64,000 bases of DNA from the NCBI GenBank assembly GCA_934045075.1, contig OW203724.1, positions 7,303,473 to 7,367,472 of the forward strand, read 5' to 3'. The stretch comes from Yponomeuta sedellus. Taxonomy: Eukaryota; Arthropoda; Insecta; Lepidoptera; Yponomeutidae. Under the pieces are notes generated by a model that did not search any database, had not been told where the DNA came from, and saw nothing but the letters and a program-made list of their open reading frames with translations. The position numbers were made by a program, and so were the translations under genes. This document shows, one piece after another, positions 1 through 9,667 of this stretch. Position 1 is the first letter of the stretch. Each line of letters starts with the position of its first letter.

Positions 1-362
1 ATGTAAAAAAAATTCATTGCAATAATTTTCCGTCACATTTTACTTTTACGATTATCTACATAGGTATTGTTGCATTTCAAAATATTTGAAGTAATCTTTT
101 GTGTAACATATAAATATTTTAAATGATAAAAACATTTACGTGCAAAATAGATCCAATATTTTAAATTTTATTTAAATAAAACACATTTTCTAGACTTTTA
201 GTCCGGATTTACTTACGGGTGTTGTTATCGGAAAAGTCCGACCGGTTTTGGTTTTTGGTTAAAACACATTTTAACCAAAATGTCACATAGCAGCTTTTAA
301 ATTTATGTTTTGTTGTAAAGTGCTCTGGATAAATAACGGAACATCTTTGGTGTTGCTCGCAG
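1..362 (+). other. Intron sequence upstream of SLC24-like exons
   Basis: AT-rich sequence with no coding pattern I can recognise. It ends in a plausible 3' splice site, ctttggtgttgctcgcag, at about 345-362. It should be the intron before the penultimate exon of the exchanger gene, whose earlier exons are outside the window. Confidence 0.5.
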
Positions 363-1159
363 GCTACACGTTTTTCATCCCGGAGTCCGTGGTGGGAATG
401 ACGTTCGTGGCCTTCGGTGGATGCGTGCCCGAAGCCTGCGCCATATTCATCATGTCACGGAGAGGTAAGCTTGCCGGGGTGAAGTTGGAGAAAATGTTTT
501 TAAAGGTTCTTAAACAACTGTATTTCTAAACCCTCCTTTCCCGTGGTACACCTGCGTGGTCCACCCGGGTGGACCACGGGGATATTTTTTTGCCCGTAGT
601 CCACCTAGGTGGACAAGTTATAGTAGTAGATGGGTGGCTCATGGGAATATTGGGACAAATGCTTTTACACTATGATTGTATTTTCATATATTATCTTTAA
701 TTACCATGTGGAATACGGACAATACATTATTTTAAAATTAATCAAATCATGTCTTACGTGCTGTTAAAAAAAAATGCACCGCTCTTTACATAGTGGATCT
801 TCTGTGATTCTAACCAAACTTTCCCAGGTGAAGGCGGCATGGGGGTCTCAAACGCGCTGGGGGCCAACTCCCTGGCCATCCTGTTCGCCCTGGGCCTACC
901 CTGGCTTATCAGGACGCTTACTCTACTGGGCCAGGGGGTAGAGTACCCAGTCGTGTACATCAACTCCGCTGGCATCGACTTCGTGGTAGGCTCCCTGCTG
1001 GTGGCAGTGGCCAGCCTCTGGCTGACTCTTCTTGCCGGGAGGTTCACTCTGCGTCGCCCGGTGGGGGCAGTTCTCGCTTGCCTGTACGTCATCTTCGTAA
1101 CCTTCGCTATTTTGGTTGAGATGGGCATTCTGTTCAATACGGGTGTTAGTCTTTGCTGA
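363..1159 (+). CDS. SLC24-like Na+/Ca2+(K+) exchanger, last two exons (partial)
   Basis: This is the 3' end of a cation/Ca2+ exchanger of the SLC24 (NCKX) superfamily, membrane proteins that export or shuttle Ca2+ against Na+. Exon A (363-464) follows an AG acceptor and ends at a gtaagc donor (465-470). Exon B (828-1159) follows ttcccag and ends in TGA. The split Gly codon (G464 + GT828-829) joins the exons in frame. Exon A carries the first half of the alpha-2 repeat (SVVGMTFVAFGGCVPEA). Exon B carries its second half (GVSNALGANSLAILFALGLP), then two or three more hydrophobic segments and a short cytosolic or lumenal tail. The alpha-2 repeat is the ion-binding core of the family. The usual Asp of the SVPD motif is Glu here, and the Asp of SNVFD is Ala. 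The subfamily is unsettled, since insects have several divergent SLC24 paralogues. The start of exon A is less certain than its end. Confidence 0.85.
555..614. repeat. Two related palindromes in the SLC24-like intron
   Basis: A 24-bp perfect palindrome at 555-578 has core GTCCACC-CG-GGTGGAC at 559-574. A 16-bp perfect palindrome at 599-614 reads GTCCACC-TA-GGTGGAC. The two cores differ only at the central dinucleotide and lie 40 bp apart centre to centre. They may be paired protein-binding sites or a remnant of a short repeat. Confidence 0.6.
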
Positions 1160-1343
1160 GGTGTCGACATGAGGAAAGAAACTCCCAGCTTCGTGATCAG
1201 CAGTTAGATTACGCCATCTCTATTTTACTCTAGTTCTATTCCACGTGGGCAGTGACTCGTTATCTATTACCCGACTGGGAAATCATATTTGGGTGGTTTT
1301 TATTCGGTCGTATTGATATTGTGATATTTTATTCAAGAAATTG

Positions 1344-1349
1344 AATAAA
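1344..1349 (+). terminator. Candidate poly(A) signal of SLC24-like gene
   Basis: AATAAA lies 185 bases after the TGA at 1159 and is followed by a GT-containing stretch. It would give a 3' UTR of about 200 nt. Confidence 0.5.
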
Positions 1350-2332
1350 AGGTCCCGTCAGCTGACTATGAACATTCAACAAATGGAATTTAGTAATTCT
1401 TTGTTTAGAGTTTAAATTATTTGAAGAATATCGATACGTTTTTTTATGTGTCAGTCGTGTCGAGACCCGCAGCTAGGCTAGGGTTTCGATGAAAAAAGAT
1501 AATAAAAAAGATTTTATTATGCTAAATAAGCGTTTCAATATGTAGATCGCTACATTATCGATACATCGCCACAATATAGGAAGGAATTAGAATGAGTTTT
1601 TCCCTCTCTATGGAGAGAAGCAGCATTTTCCACCCAATAATCAGAACACTACTTTCCGAATATAAGAAATGAAAAGAATATTCTTATCTTATCTTAACGG
1701 CAAAGTTGTGGAACACGTTGCAGTTGTCTGTCTTTCCGGAGACATATAACCTTTATAACCAGAGTCTACCAGCATTTAACAGTTAAGCACGTAACATCGT
1801 AGACCTGGGTCTACCTGGGTCCTGGGCTGATGAAGCGAAGACGAAGACAGCTCCATGAGGCGTCACTAGGCTCAAGTGTAACCCTGCCTTACTTAAAAAA
1901 ATATATGTAGACCTACAAGTCTACTTAACTTATTACTTTTATCTTGATACTGCATGATAAAACATGGTTATTTTAAGAAAGAAAATGAAATTACTTTGTT
2001 CTTGCTCAAACAAAATAATCTATGTTTCAACTTTCAAGAAGGTTAACCTACATGGACTTTCGTGGTGCTTAAGCCGTGCGAAAACCCGTTAGCGAAAACC
2101 GTCTAAGTGTTCAGTAAAACATAGAGTTTTTTACTTGCTAAAGCAAGTAACAGCATAGCTAACAAATATATGTAACATATATTTTCAATGTACTCGTACT
2201 TTTTACGACGTTTTCCTTTTCTAATTTAGGTCAAGAAGGGCGAATTTATAAAGGTTTTTTGTTGGCAACGGAAAGTTACTAAGCAGTGGTAAAAAAATAA
2301 TAAAAAATACGGGAAACGTGAAACATAGAACT
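1350..2332. other. Intergenic, AT-rich
   Basis: No gene seen. The stretch 1580-1680 (gagtttttccc, cagcattttc, ataatcag, tataagaaatgaaaa) recurs in the same order at 42955-43055, so it is part of a dispersed repeat. The stretch 1800-1830 holds repeated gtctacctggg motifs. Confidence 0.5.
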
Positions 2333-2391
2333 AAAAAAACAAACAAACGAACGAACGAGCGAGCGAGCGAACGAACGAACAAACAAACAGG
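2333..2391. repeat. Tetranucleotide repeat (AACR/AGCG)n
   Basis: Interrupted run of caaa, cgaa and cgag tetranucleotides. The open frame across it on the minus strand is a product of the repeat. Confidence 0.85.
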
Positions 2392-2734
2392 AATAAAAAG
2401 AAAAGAAAATAAACGTAAGATAAATAAAATTGCGAAAAAATGTACATTCAATTCAACAAGGTGTTTTCAATTATCTGTATGGCTTAATTGACAATTATCG
2501 GAGTCACACGTTTACCTGGTTTAGCCTTTGTTTAGCTCGAGTCCTAGATCACAGGGTAGACAACAACAAGATATTCTATTCAACAAGATTATTTATTCTT
2601 TTGAAAATTACAAACATAAGAACAAAACATCTTTACCGCAAACGAATATGACAGGTTATAGATTTTTTCAGTAGGTAATTAATAATCACTAAATTATAAA
2701 GTTATAATTTGATCATTAAAACTATACGTGACTC

Positions 2735-2957
2735 AGGGCCGATATCTGAATTGAGAATTTCACTAAGTAACTACTTAAGTAACATTCTGTCCCACTCTTT
2801 TCCGAAATATTCGAAGAGACAACACTACAGTTAACTATTTACTTGAGATGCGTCTTCTTTTAGTTGATTCTTTTTTAGACTTCAGATTTCTCAAAAATAG
2901 AGACATAGCGATACATCATTATTTACTTAGTGAAATTCTTAATACAGAAAACGGCGG
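2735..2957. mobile_element. MITE with ~35-bp imperfect terminal inverted repeats
   Basis: The left end, ggccgatatctgaattgag followed by aatttcactaagtaa (2737-2770), is mirrored at 2923-2955 (ttacttagtgaaattct then taatacagaaaacggc). A related single end is at 33228-33265. No transposase is present. The target duplication is not clear. Confidence 0.55.
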
Positions 2958-2967
2958 TTAGACTTCT

Positions 2968-3147
2968 TAGCATTTTTCCTAGCACTTGCGTGCTTCGCAA
3001 GGCACGTTAAGCCGTTGGTGCCGGCTGTCATGTACCTAATGGCAGTCGTTCAGCCATGTCAGAGGCCTTATGGGCGGCTCGATAACTTCTGACAGTAAAG
3101 GCCCGCCACTGTCTTACAATCCTCCACCAACCCGGACTCGGCCCCCG
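2968..3147 (+). mobile_element. 5S-rRNA-derived SINE, head missing
   Basis: This is body sequence of the 5S-headed SINE (tgcttcgcaaggcacgttaa, then agaggccttatgggcggct and cccggactcggccccc). It lacks the 5S-like head and the 3' end. It lies in the same orientation as the fuller copy 240 bp downstream. Confidence 0.75.
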
Positions 3148-3210
3148 ACTCTAAACTTTAATAAAAAAAATCCGCAAAAAGTTACACTTTCACTTTTAAC
3201 AATCAACACG

Positions 3211-3570
3211 AAGCGCTCGTGGCCTAGGCGAACCGAGTGATTGGAATCAATCACTTGGTTAAGCAACAACAGGCGCGGTCAGGTATAGGATGGGTGAGCA
3301 TCCCGTGACTACCGCTAGTGGCATTTTTCCGAGCGCTTCCGTGCTTCGCAAGGCACGTTAAGCCGTTGGTGCCGGCTGTCATATAATGGCAGTCTTTAAG
3401 CTATGTCAGAGGCCTTATGGGCGGCTTGATAACTTCTGACAGTAAGGCCCGCCACTGTCTTACAATCCTCCACCAACCCGGACTTGGCCCCCGTGGTGGA
3501 GTATGGCCTAACCTTCCTGCGATGCAGGAAGAGACCCGTGCCCCAGCAGTGGGGACATACAAGGGTTGAT
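3211..3570 (+). mobile_element. 5S-rRNA-derived SINE, near full length
   Basis: The head has the internal control region of a 5S rRNA gene in recognisable form: ttggttaagcaaca, then ggcgcggtcagg and ggatgggtga (3255-3300). In 5S genes this region is bound by TFIIIA for pol III transcription. The body and 3' end (cagtggggacatacaagggt) follow. Such chimeras are, as I recall, known in noctuid moths (HaSE3 of Helicoverpa armigera). Retroposition would depend on a partner LINE. Confidence 0.8.
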
Positions 3571-4109
3571 AACGATACAGCGTGTAAAAAACGTACGCCC
3601 CCTGTACTAAACCTACTCATACAGGGATTCTAAAAGAAAATTGGAAACATTAAAAGGTGAAAATTACTTTGCTTAATTCCGCCAAAAATCCCACAAGCAC
3701 CATGCGGTTAGTTAATGCACCGACTTCCCTAGCACTTTTTCAAGCAGAAGCAAGACACGAACACACCACCACCGACACCAATACTTGTTTGAGAAAATGC
3801 GCGACGCTTTTCGCCTCTAGCACGAGGCATCCTCAGGCTCACGAGCTTACTTGTGAGCCTGAGGGTGCCTCAGGCTCACAAGGAAGCTTGAGTTGTGAGC
3901 TGAGGTTGTGAGCATCCTCAGGCAAAGCAACGAGTTCCACACAACGGAACTGATTCCATACAAACTGGGAAACGACAGAAAATTAGGTTATTAAAACAAG
4001 TTTATATATTCTCTTCTAAAGTTTCTACTACAGACTATGTAGATAAACAGGGCATTTGGGAGATTGGTGTGTTTGTAGTTAATATGATGTGAGGCTTTGA
4101 TGGATAATA
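3571..4109. other. Intergenic with clustered inverted repeats
   Basis: No gene recognised. At 3832-3925 the 11-mer ctcaggctcac and its complement gtgagcctgag alternate (3832, 3853, 3869), making several mutually exclusive hairpins. A small open frame at 3657-3911 is low-complexity and not convincing. Confidence 0.5.
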
Positions 4110-4242
4110 ATTATCGTTGCCTGCCTGGAAGAAGTTGCGAAGTTGCTTTTAGTAATAAAGCCGCCAATCGTACCATACTTTTATTAAATTTCTTTTACTG
4201 TAATTTCTGTGTGCCATAAAGAATATTCTATCTATCTATGTA
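4110..4242 (+). repeat. LINE/SINE 3'-tail repeat ending in CTAT tract
   Basis: The pattern cctggaagaagttgc ... aagccgcc ... ataaagaatattctatctat matches copies at 28695-28807 (-), 29024-29121 (+) and 59630-59762 (-). It is probably the 3' end of a retroposon that terminates in a tetranucleotide tail. Confidence 0.6.
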
Positions 4243-4485
4243 ATAAAATCACGGACAAGTTATATCTCTTTCGAATCTAGATTTTGATTAAGATAAGCGT
4301 AGGTATACTAAAATTAATAATTTAATAACACGGTAGAGAAGTGGTTATGATACAATGGTATGCATTTCTGTAAAAATAAGCAAGAAAATTTGCGAATCGA
4401 CAGGTATTTTCCTCGAATTAAAATTTTCGTATGCACTAAAGATATCTTACGACAGATGTCTTAACTTCATTTTGGAATCACATAG

Positions 4486-4554
4486 ACGAGCAACCGACGA
4501 CGCGACCTCCGTCTTTGCTCGCGAAACCTGGGCGGACTCTCCGACAAAAATTAA
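4486..4554 (+). other. Exon-like GC-rich segment, unrecognised
   Basis: A 69-base segment, clearly richer in GC than its surroundings, lies between a possible acceptor (ggaatcacatag) and a consensus donor (gtaagt at 4555). It is open in the frame giving ATSVFARETWADSPTK. I recognise no family. It may be a short exon or leader exon, or chance. Confidence 0.2.
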
Positions 4555-4601
4555 GTAAGTGATTCTGGAATTAAATTCAGATATACTCGTATTTCTGCTT
4601 T

Positions 4602-4910
4602 ATCATCGTCATCAACCCACCGAGGGACACGGGTATCTTCCCTGAGAAAGGTATAGGCCATAAGTCCGAATTGGTGGAGGTTTGCAAGACTAGCGGTTGG
4701 TCTTACTGTCAGAAGTTTTCAAGCCGCCCCTACATAAGGCCTCTGACTTGCTTAACGACTGTCATCTATCGAAGGCACCTTGCGAAGCTCTCGGGAAAAT
4801 GCCACTAGCGTTAGTCCTAGACGGTCACCCATCCATGCTCTGAACGAGCCCTGTGTTGCTTAACCTTCGTGATCGTTTAAGATCACGCAGGCAGCCAGGG
4901 CTTCGAGCGA
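4602..4910 (-). mobile_element. 5S-rRNA-derived SINE with 9-bp target duplication
   Basis: Complete antisense copy. The 3' tail (tcatcgtcatcaaccc on this strand) is at the left and the 5S-like head (gttgcttaaccttcgtgatcg) at the right. It is flanked by TTCTGCTTT at 4593-4601 and 4911-4919, so both ends are defined. The head is of the second type, closer to a real 5S gene. Confidence 0.8.
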
Positions 4911-5206
4911 TTCTGCTTTTTTCTGCTTATTTTTACAGAATAGTATTTGTAGTTGATTTCGAAGGATAATAAAGGGACCCTCTTTGGAAAAATGTTCGTT
5001 ATAGTGCTGATGCTAAAAGTCCATGGATTTCGTGAAAAGCTATACCTATAGTAGTATCCGATATAAGGGTAAGGGTACTAACCTGTTTTTGCATAAAAGA
5101 GTCCAACAAGAAATTCCAATTACAGTAAAACCCACAGCTTATTTTGCCGAAAACGGCCTTCTTTGGCAAAATAGCAAAGGCCTCCCATTGAGCATCCTTC
5201 GGTACG

Positions 5207-5268
5207 CAACCCGTCCATCTGTCCGTCCGTCCGTCTGTACCTGTCTGTTTGTCCGTCCATCCATCCGA
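5207..5268. repeat. Tetranucleotide repeat (CCGT/CTGT)n
   Basis: Interrupted run of ccgt, ctgt and ccat units. It is preceded by a ttgccgaaaacggccttctt hairpin-like stretch typical of dispersed insect repeats. Confidence 0.7.
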
Positions 5269-5319
5269 CCTTTAAGGGGTTCCCTTTAAGGGGTATCTTT
5301 GGAACCGTCATAGGTAGCC

Positions 5320-6737
5320 AGTAAAAATTTTCACAGAGTCTGTGTTATTACGGCGGATTACCTAATATATTATATTATAATGTGATATAAAAAATAAGGA
5401 AAGTCGTACGACAAACGTATTTTCATCGTCATCATATTCAACCGGTCCATTCCTGGACATAGGCCTCTCTCTGTCGTAAAACAGTTATACGTACAGGTAT
5501 CAAACTTAGCCTGATTGAGGGACTTATTATATTGTATTCTTACGACACAAAAATAACGGCTAACCGCGAATCAGACCCACTAATTACTTTACTAAACTGC
5601 ACTGTCAATTTAAATTTATATTAGTTCTACCACCGGACTCGATATGGCATTACTGGAGTCCGACTCGCATCCGACTCTTTAAGTTCTAGGCTGTGGAAAC
5701 CATAAATAGTTTGAATTTTATATTGGCCACTTTTTGCAAAAACAGGTTATATCTGAAATTAGGATTGTTTTCATTGGGAGTGCTAGTTAGCCCCTCTTAG
5801 CACCTGAGCAGTATCATCATCAATTTATCACTTATTAATATTTTTTCAAAAATTAGGTCTCCCTGCACTTACCACGACGATATTTTAGAGGTCGAATTAC
5901 CTCCTAGCAGAGTTACACATTAAATTAATTCGAACTAGACATTTTCAGGTTATGTAAACTAATATTTATTAAATAATTTAGGTATATTATTTACCTACAT
6001 TTGACTCCCAGCTCCAATCTTAAGCCTGACCACAAAATTATCCAAGAGGAACGTTCAACCGACAACCAGTCAACGTTTCGTGCGTTTTTTCGTGATTCTA
6101 CTAAATATTATTACGAGTGAAATTGCAACGAACATGTAGAGTTTGACCGGCGGTCGAGTGTATGAACGTGCCTTTTTGAATATCAAAAATAATCACGATA
6201 CATAGACGGTAAATGCGTATTATACCAGCGACATACCTATAAATAATCGACTAACACCTAGTATCACATTTTTGTTATCTTATCTGCTTAACCATGAGAA
6301 TCTTATAAGACGGACATTACATTTTAAGGTGCCCGAGGAATTGCTCGACTTTGTTGGCATGGGTACTTGCATTGATATTTTTTGTAAGATTAAGATAATT
6401 TTAATTATAAATGCAATAAATCAAATCGAGGACAATCGCTTGCTATTAATGGTCGCCGGATAGTCGAACACATCAAAATAAACTCTATTTTACCGACATA
6501 AAGTTCAATACTCAGTAATCATTCGCCAATATCCAACGCGCTATTATGTACAATAAAGTGATCTCTGTCCCTATCTGTCTAATCTATGGTATTATGAAAA
6601 TCGAAGTGCCTTGATATATTTTACGTCGATAGTCAAACCTCTCAAAGGGAGAGTGGTCTGTCAATGTCATTTTTACACTCGATTTGCAGGTTCGACCTTC
6701 GGAATACCAGCTTATGCAGAATGCACACAGAATGTGT
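5320..6737. other. Intergenic, AT-rich
   Basis: No gene seen. The piece at 5435-5480 (ccggtccattcctggacata then ggcctctct) is a short dispersed repeat also hinted at near 37390, 45800 and 56310. The rest shows nothing I can name. Confidence 0.4.
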
Positions 6738-6834
6738 CAGAAAAAAACTCAATCAGTAATTTTAACATGACGTTTGTGTGATACCACCTATCACACAAAC
6801 GTCATGTTAAAATTACTGATTGATTTTTTTTCTG
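6738..6834. repeat. Perfect 32-bp-arm hairpin
   Basis: Arms 6751-6782 and 6790-6821 are exact complements around a 7-nt loop (accacct). Pairing continues imperfectly to about 6738 and 6834 through A-rich and T-rich ends. No gene or target duplication is evident. Confidence 0.85.
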
Positions 6835-7323
6835 GTGGTATCTTGTGTAGGTGGTTGGTATTGAGTATAGTTACTTAATTGTCTTTGCTGTAGGTATACT
6901 TAAGGCACCTTTGCTACAAATACCTTAATCAGAAAACCGGTGTTACGTTACGTCAACATTATTAAATAATTAATTATTGTTTTATGATAATAAATGCGCT
7001 CATCTCCTGACATATTAATTAACATACCTGCTCGCTTTGTAAACATCTTAGAGGGTGAATAAATAAATACTTTTGTACTTAAAACTGCGCCCGTACTCGA
7101 TCATTAAACAATTTCACGCTTCACATTAGTGTCAGACTCATAAACCACACAATCAAGATACACTTAACAATCAAAGCTTTTTGTGCCACTGCAGGCGGCT
7201 CTGTTACCGGTAAACAAATGCCTACATAGTCGGACGTTACAGAATTTGCATCACATGACGTCAGGTACTGACGTATGAGAGCACGCGATCTGAATAGACC
7301 GAGCCACTCGAGTTATCTCCTGG
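6835..7323. other. Region 3' of gremlin-like gene
   Basis: No coding sequence recognised. GC content rises toward the gene, and tgacgtcaggtactgacg is at 7258-7275. Confidence 0.4.
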
Positions 7324-7329
7324 TTTATT
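7324..7329 (-). terminator. Poly(A) signal of gremlin-like gene
   Basis: AATAAA on the minus strand, 76 bases after the stop codon. This implies a short 3' UTR. Confidence 0.6.
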
Positions 7330-7404
7330 TCTGCGGTGTCCTCGTCCGCGGGACGGCTGCGCGTGCGCGCGTTGGGCTCTCTCAGGTGCCGGCCGGCGCC
7401 GGGG

Positions 7405-8055
7405 TCAGTTGACCCCCACCGGGAGACACTTGCACTGCTTGATCTTCTGCAGTCGCTTCCGCTTGTAAGGCGGGTTCTGTCCGGGGCAGCGCAGCGTCAC
7501 CGTGACCCACACCACCTTCTTTGGCCTACAGAAGGAGCACGACTTAAAGGCTGGTGGAGGCCGCTCGTCACCGCTCTCATGGCGACGCGGCCCTTTCGGG
7601 ATGTAGAAGGAGTTGCACTGGCCGTAGCAGAACTTGTTCAGTACTGTGACGGGCAGGCAGCCGGGCTCCCGTATCTTTTGTACTAAGGGCTCCGTCTTGC
7701 ACCAGTCTTCTTTTAAGTAGTCCTTTTTTGTGACAACGAGGGCGTTTTTCGATGATTTGAGGATTTTGCGGAAGTCGATGTTAAGTTCTGATGTCTCTTC
7801 CGAGTCTGCGAGGGAAGCGGCAGGGTGCGGCTGGTTAGAGGTGGCACCGTCGCCGAGCTCGTTGCGCTGCACGGAGCTGGAGGGCGGCTGGCGGCGCGCG
7901 GCCAGCATTCGCTCTACCTGCTCCGTGTCCACGAAGTCGAGGATGGAGTCGCTGGGCGTGAAGCGCCGCCCCACGCCGGCGTCCGCGCAGATGCCGCACA
8001 TCGCGAGCAGCGCTGCTGCCGCCAGCCAAAGGTGGGATCGTCCAACCAGTTCCAT
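7405..8055 (-). CDS. Gremlin/DAN-family secreted cystine-knot protein
   Basis: A 216-residue protein of the DAN/gremlin class, which in animals binds and blocks BMP ligands outside the cell. Residues 1 to about 26 are a signal peptide (MELVGRSHLWLAAAALLAMC start). A variable linker follows to about residue 115. The cystine-knot (DAN) domain runs from 119 to 210 with nine Cys at 119, 133, 143, 147, 173, 176, 190, 208 and 210, including the CYGQC ring motif and the closing CKC. The blocks FCYGQCNSFYIPKG, SCSFCRPKK and CPGQNPPYKRKRLQKIKQC read as gremlin rather than Cerberus or NBL1. The ATG lies directly after a strong 3' splice site (tgtgtgttttccccag), so I start there and not at the in-frame upstream ATG at 8250. 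The coding region is one exon. Gremlin-like genes are, as I recall, present in beetles but lost from Drosophila. Confidence 0.9.
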   Translation of the reverse strand: MELVGRSHLWLAAAALLAMCGICADAGVGRRFTPSDSILDFVDTEQVERMLAARRQPPSSSVQRNELGDGATSNQPHPAASLADSEETSELNIDFRKILKSSKNALVVTKKDYLKEDWCKTEPLVQKIREPGCLPVTVLNKFCYGQCNSFYIPKGPRRHESGDERPPPAFKSCSFCRPKKVVWVTVTLRCPGQNPPYKRKRLQKIKQCKCLPVGVN

Positions 8056-8171
8056 CTGGGGAAAACACACAGCTTTGAACGGCAGGAGAAAATAAACTAG
8101 ATACAAAGGCTTCGCGTGGTTGCCGCAACAAAAATGGACCGGTCGCGTCGGAAGTCGTAGGCGAGACTCAC
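8056..8171 (-). other. Candidate 5' UTR intron of gremlin-like gene
   Basis: On the minus strand a consensus donor GTGAGT lies at 8171-8166 and the pyrimidine-rich acceptor ends at 8056, immediately before the ATG. Splicing would remove 116 nt and leave a non-coding first exon above 8171. A second GTGAGT at 8296-8291 is an alternative donor. Confidence 0.4.
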
Positions 8172-9469
8172 GTTCGGGCGTACGAGGGCAGACAGAGACA
8201 TGGTGGGCGGCGGCCAGTGCGTGGAGAGGGCCCGAGCGGCGGCGCGGCAATGAGTGAACCGCTCAATGGGCCGCGCTCAATGGGCGAGTGACTCACGCGC
8301 CGCCACAGAGCACGCACCGTTAAAGCCTGACCAGACACACCAGACTGACAGCCTGCGCGAGATACGGGGCTAAACGTTTTATTTTATTTTATTTGGGACA
8401 ACAAACAACTACACATTAACATATTACAAAACTAATTAGATTATGGAATTAATAAACATGTAGTCCACTACGTTATCCACAGTTTACTATTAACAAGTTG
8501 TGAACTCATGTAACTCATTAAACGAATATCACAGTATATAATAAAAAAAAGCTTAATAACTTAATAATAAAATAACATTGCAAATAACATAATTATACTG
8601 TGTTAGCCGACTTAGCCGACGCGCGTCGACGCACTGTACGTAGACGAAACTATTCAGTTATTCACTTGTTAAAGCAGTGTTTATTATATTACGTTTCATG
8701 TTTGTCTATGTTTACTTAGATATTAAAGTAGTGCAAAATCGGCAAGTGCAGTCAAGAGCGCGTCGACCCTCATACACTACTTAGCTAGAAACATTAAATA
8801 AATGCTGGAAAGAAAAGCAAAAAAAAAAAAGGAAAACCTACTTACTTCACTGATTGTTAAGTGCGCTGATAACCTGTTGTCTAAATTTACTCATAGAAAG
8901 TGAAAATATGTCGATGGATTCAAAGCGCGCATTATACGTCTCGACGAGTCGGCGCAGTGGCAATCGCGTCCTACGCGGGCAACGTTAGGGCAGCTCCCGC
9001 ACTATAATAATCTGCTCAATAAACCATCATAATTCGAAATTCGTTTAATATAGCTATTCTGCATTTTGAGTTTTTAGTAAGTTGATGATTTTAAATTAGT
9101 AAGTAGGTACATTGTGGCACAAGTAACCTGCAACAGAACAGTTTAATAATCTCTTCCATTTCTAGTGTTACGCTTGTTACTTTTCTTTTCAAACTACGAA
9201 ATATTACGGAAAATACTAAGCGAATTCGAGTTACTGTGATTTGACGGAACTTACTTCATATTTTGTCGGAAAAGTCTGACCAGCTCTAGGAGGCGAGTCT
9301 CTATCACGAAAATCATATCAGTGCTGTTATGGTTGTTTCATTGACAATTTGTGTGGTCTAATAATGTGTGTGTGTATGCTCATATTCTTTCCATTCTTTA
9401 TTCGGTGGTGTTCAGCCACATCCAGGCCATCCAGCCACACTTCTGTATCTCAAAACTCGCTTTGAGTTT
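8172..9469. other. Upstream region of gremlin-like gene
   Basis: GC-rich to about 8360 and a likely site of the promoter and first exon, although no TATA box or initiator can be assigned with confidence. From 8372 an attttattttatttgggaca run begins what looks like an AT-rich dispersed repeat. Two CpG-rich patches are at 8605-8650 and 8925-9000. Confidence 0.35.
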
Positions 9470-9667
9470 TTAAGTGATACGCACAGTGGGACTTTGCGAT
9501 CCGGTCAAAATCGATTGCTGAAGACACCAAATCATTCGACAAGGTTCTTCAGCAATTCCTTTACTATCAGAGCTGTCCGCCTGTGGAACGATCTTCCCCT
9601 GGCCGTAAGATTTTCACCGCCAATATTTAAGAGCAGAGTGCAAAACCACTATTTTTCCATAATGTAA
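9470..9667 (+). pseudogene. LINE ORF2 C-terminal remnant
   Basis: The frame ends in FTIRAVRLWNDLPLAVRFSP ... FKSRV ... and a stop at 9665-9667. The SFTIRAVRLWNDLP pattern is the usual C-terminal signature of insect non-LTR retrotransposon ORF2 (after the reverse transcriptase). No upstream RT domain is present, so this is a 5'-truncated copy. The clade cannot be told from this piece. Confidence 0.6.

Noticed and set aside
754..1170. 138-codon minus-strand ORF opposite the SLC24-like exon
   Set aside because: Antisense shadow of a conserved coding exon; low-complexity Arg/Pro-rich composition.
7825..8131. Other long ORFs overlapping the gremlin-like exon (7730-8095, 7825-8100, 7835-8131)
   Set aside because: Shadow frames of a GC-rich coding exon with no recognisable domains.
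8056..8250. Upstream in-frame ATG giving a 281-residue gremlin-like protein
   Set aside because: The extra 65 residues would put the signal peptide internally, and the downstream ATG sits exactly after a strong splice acceptor.
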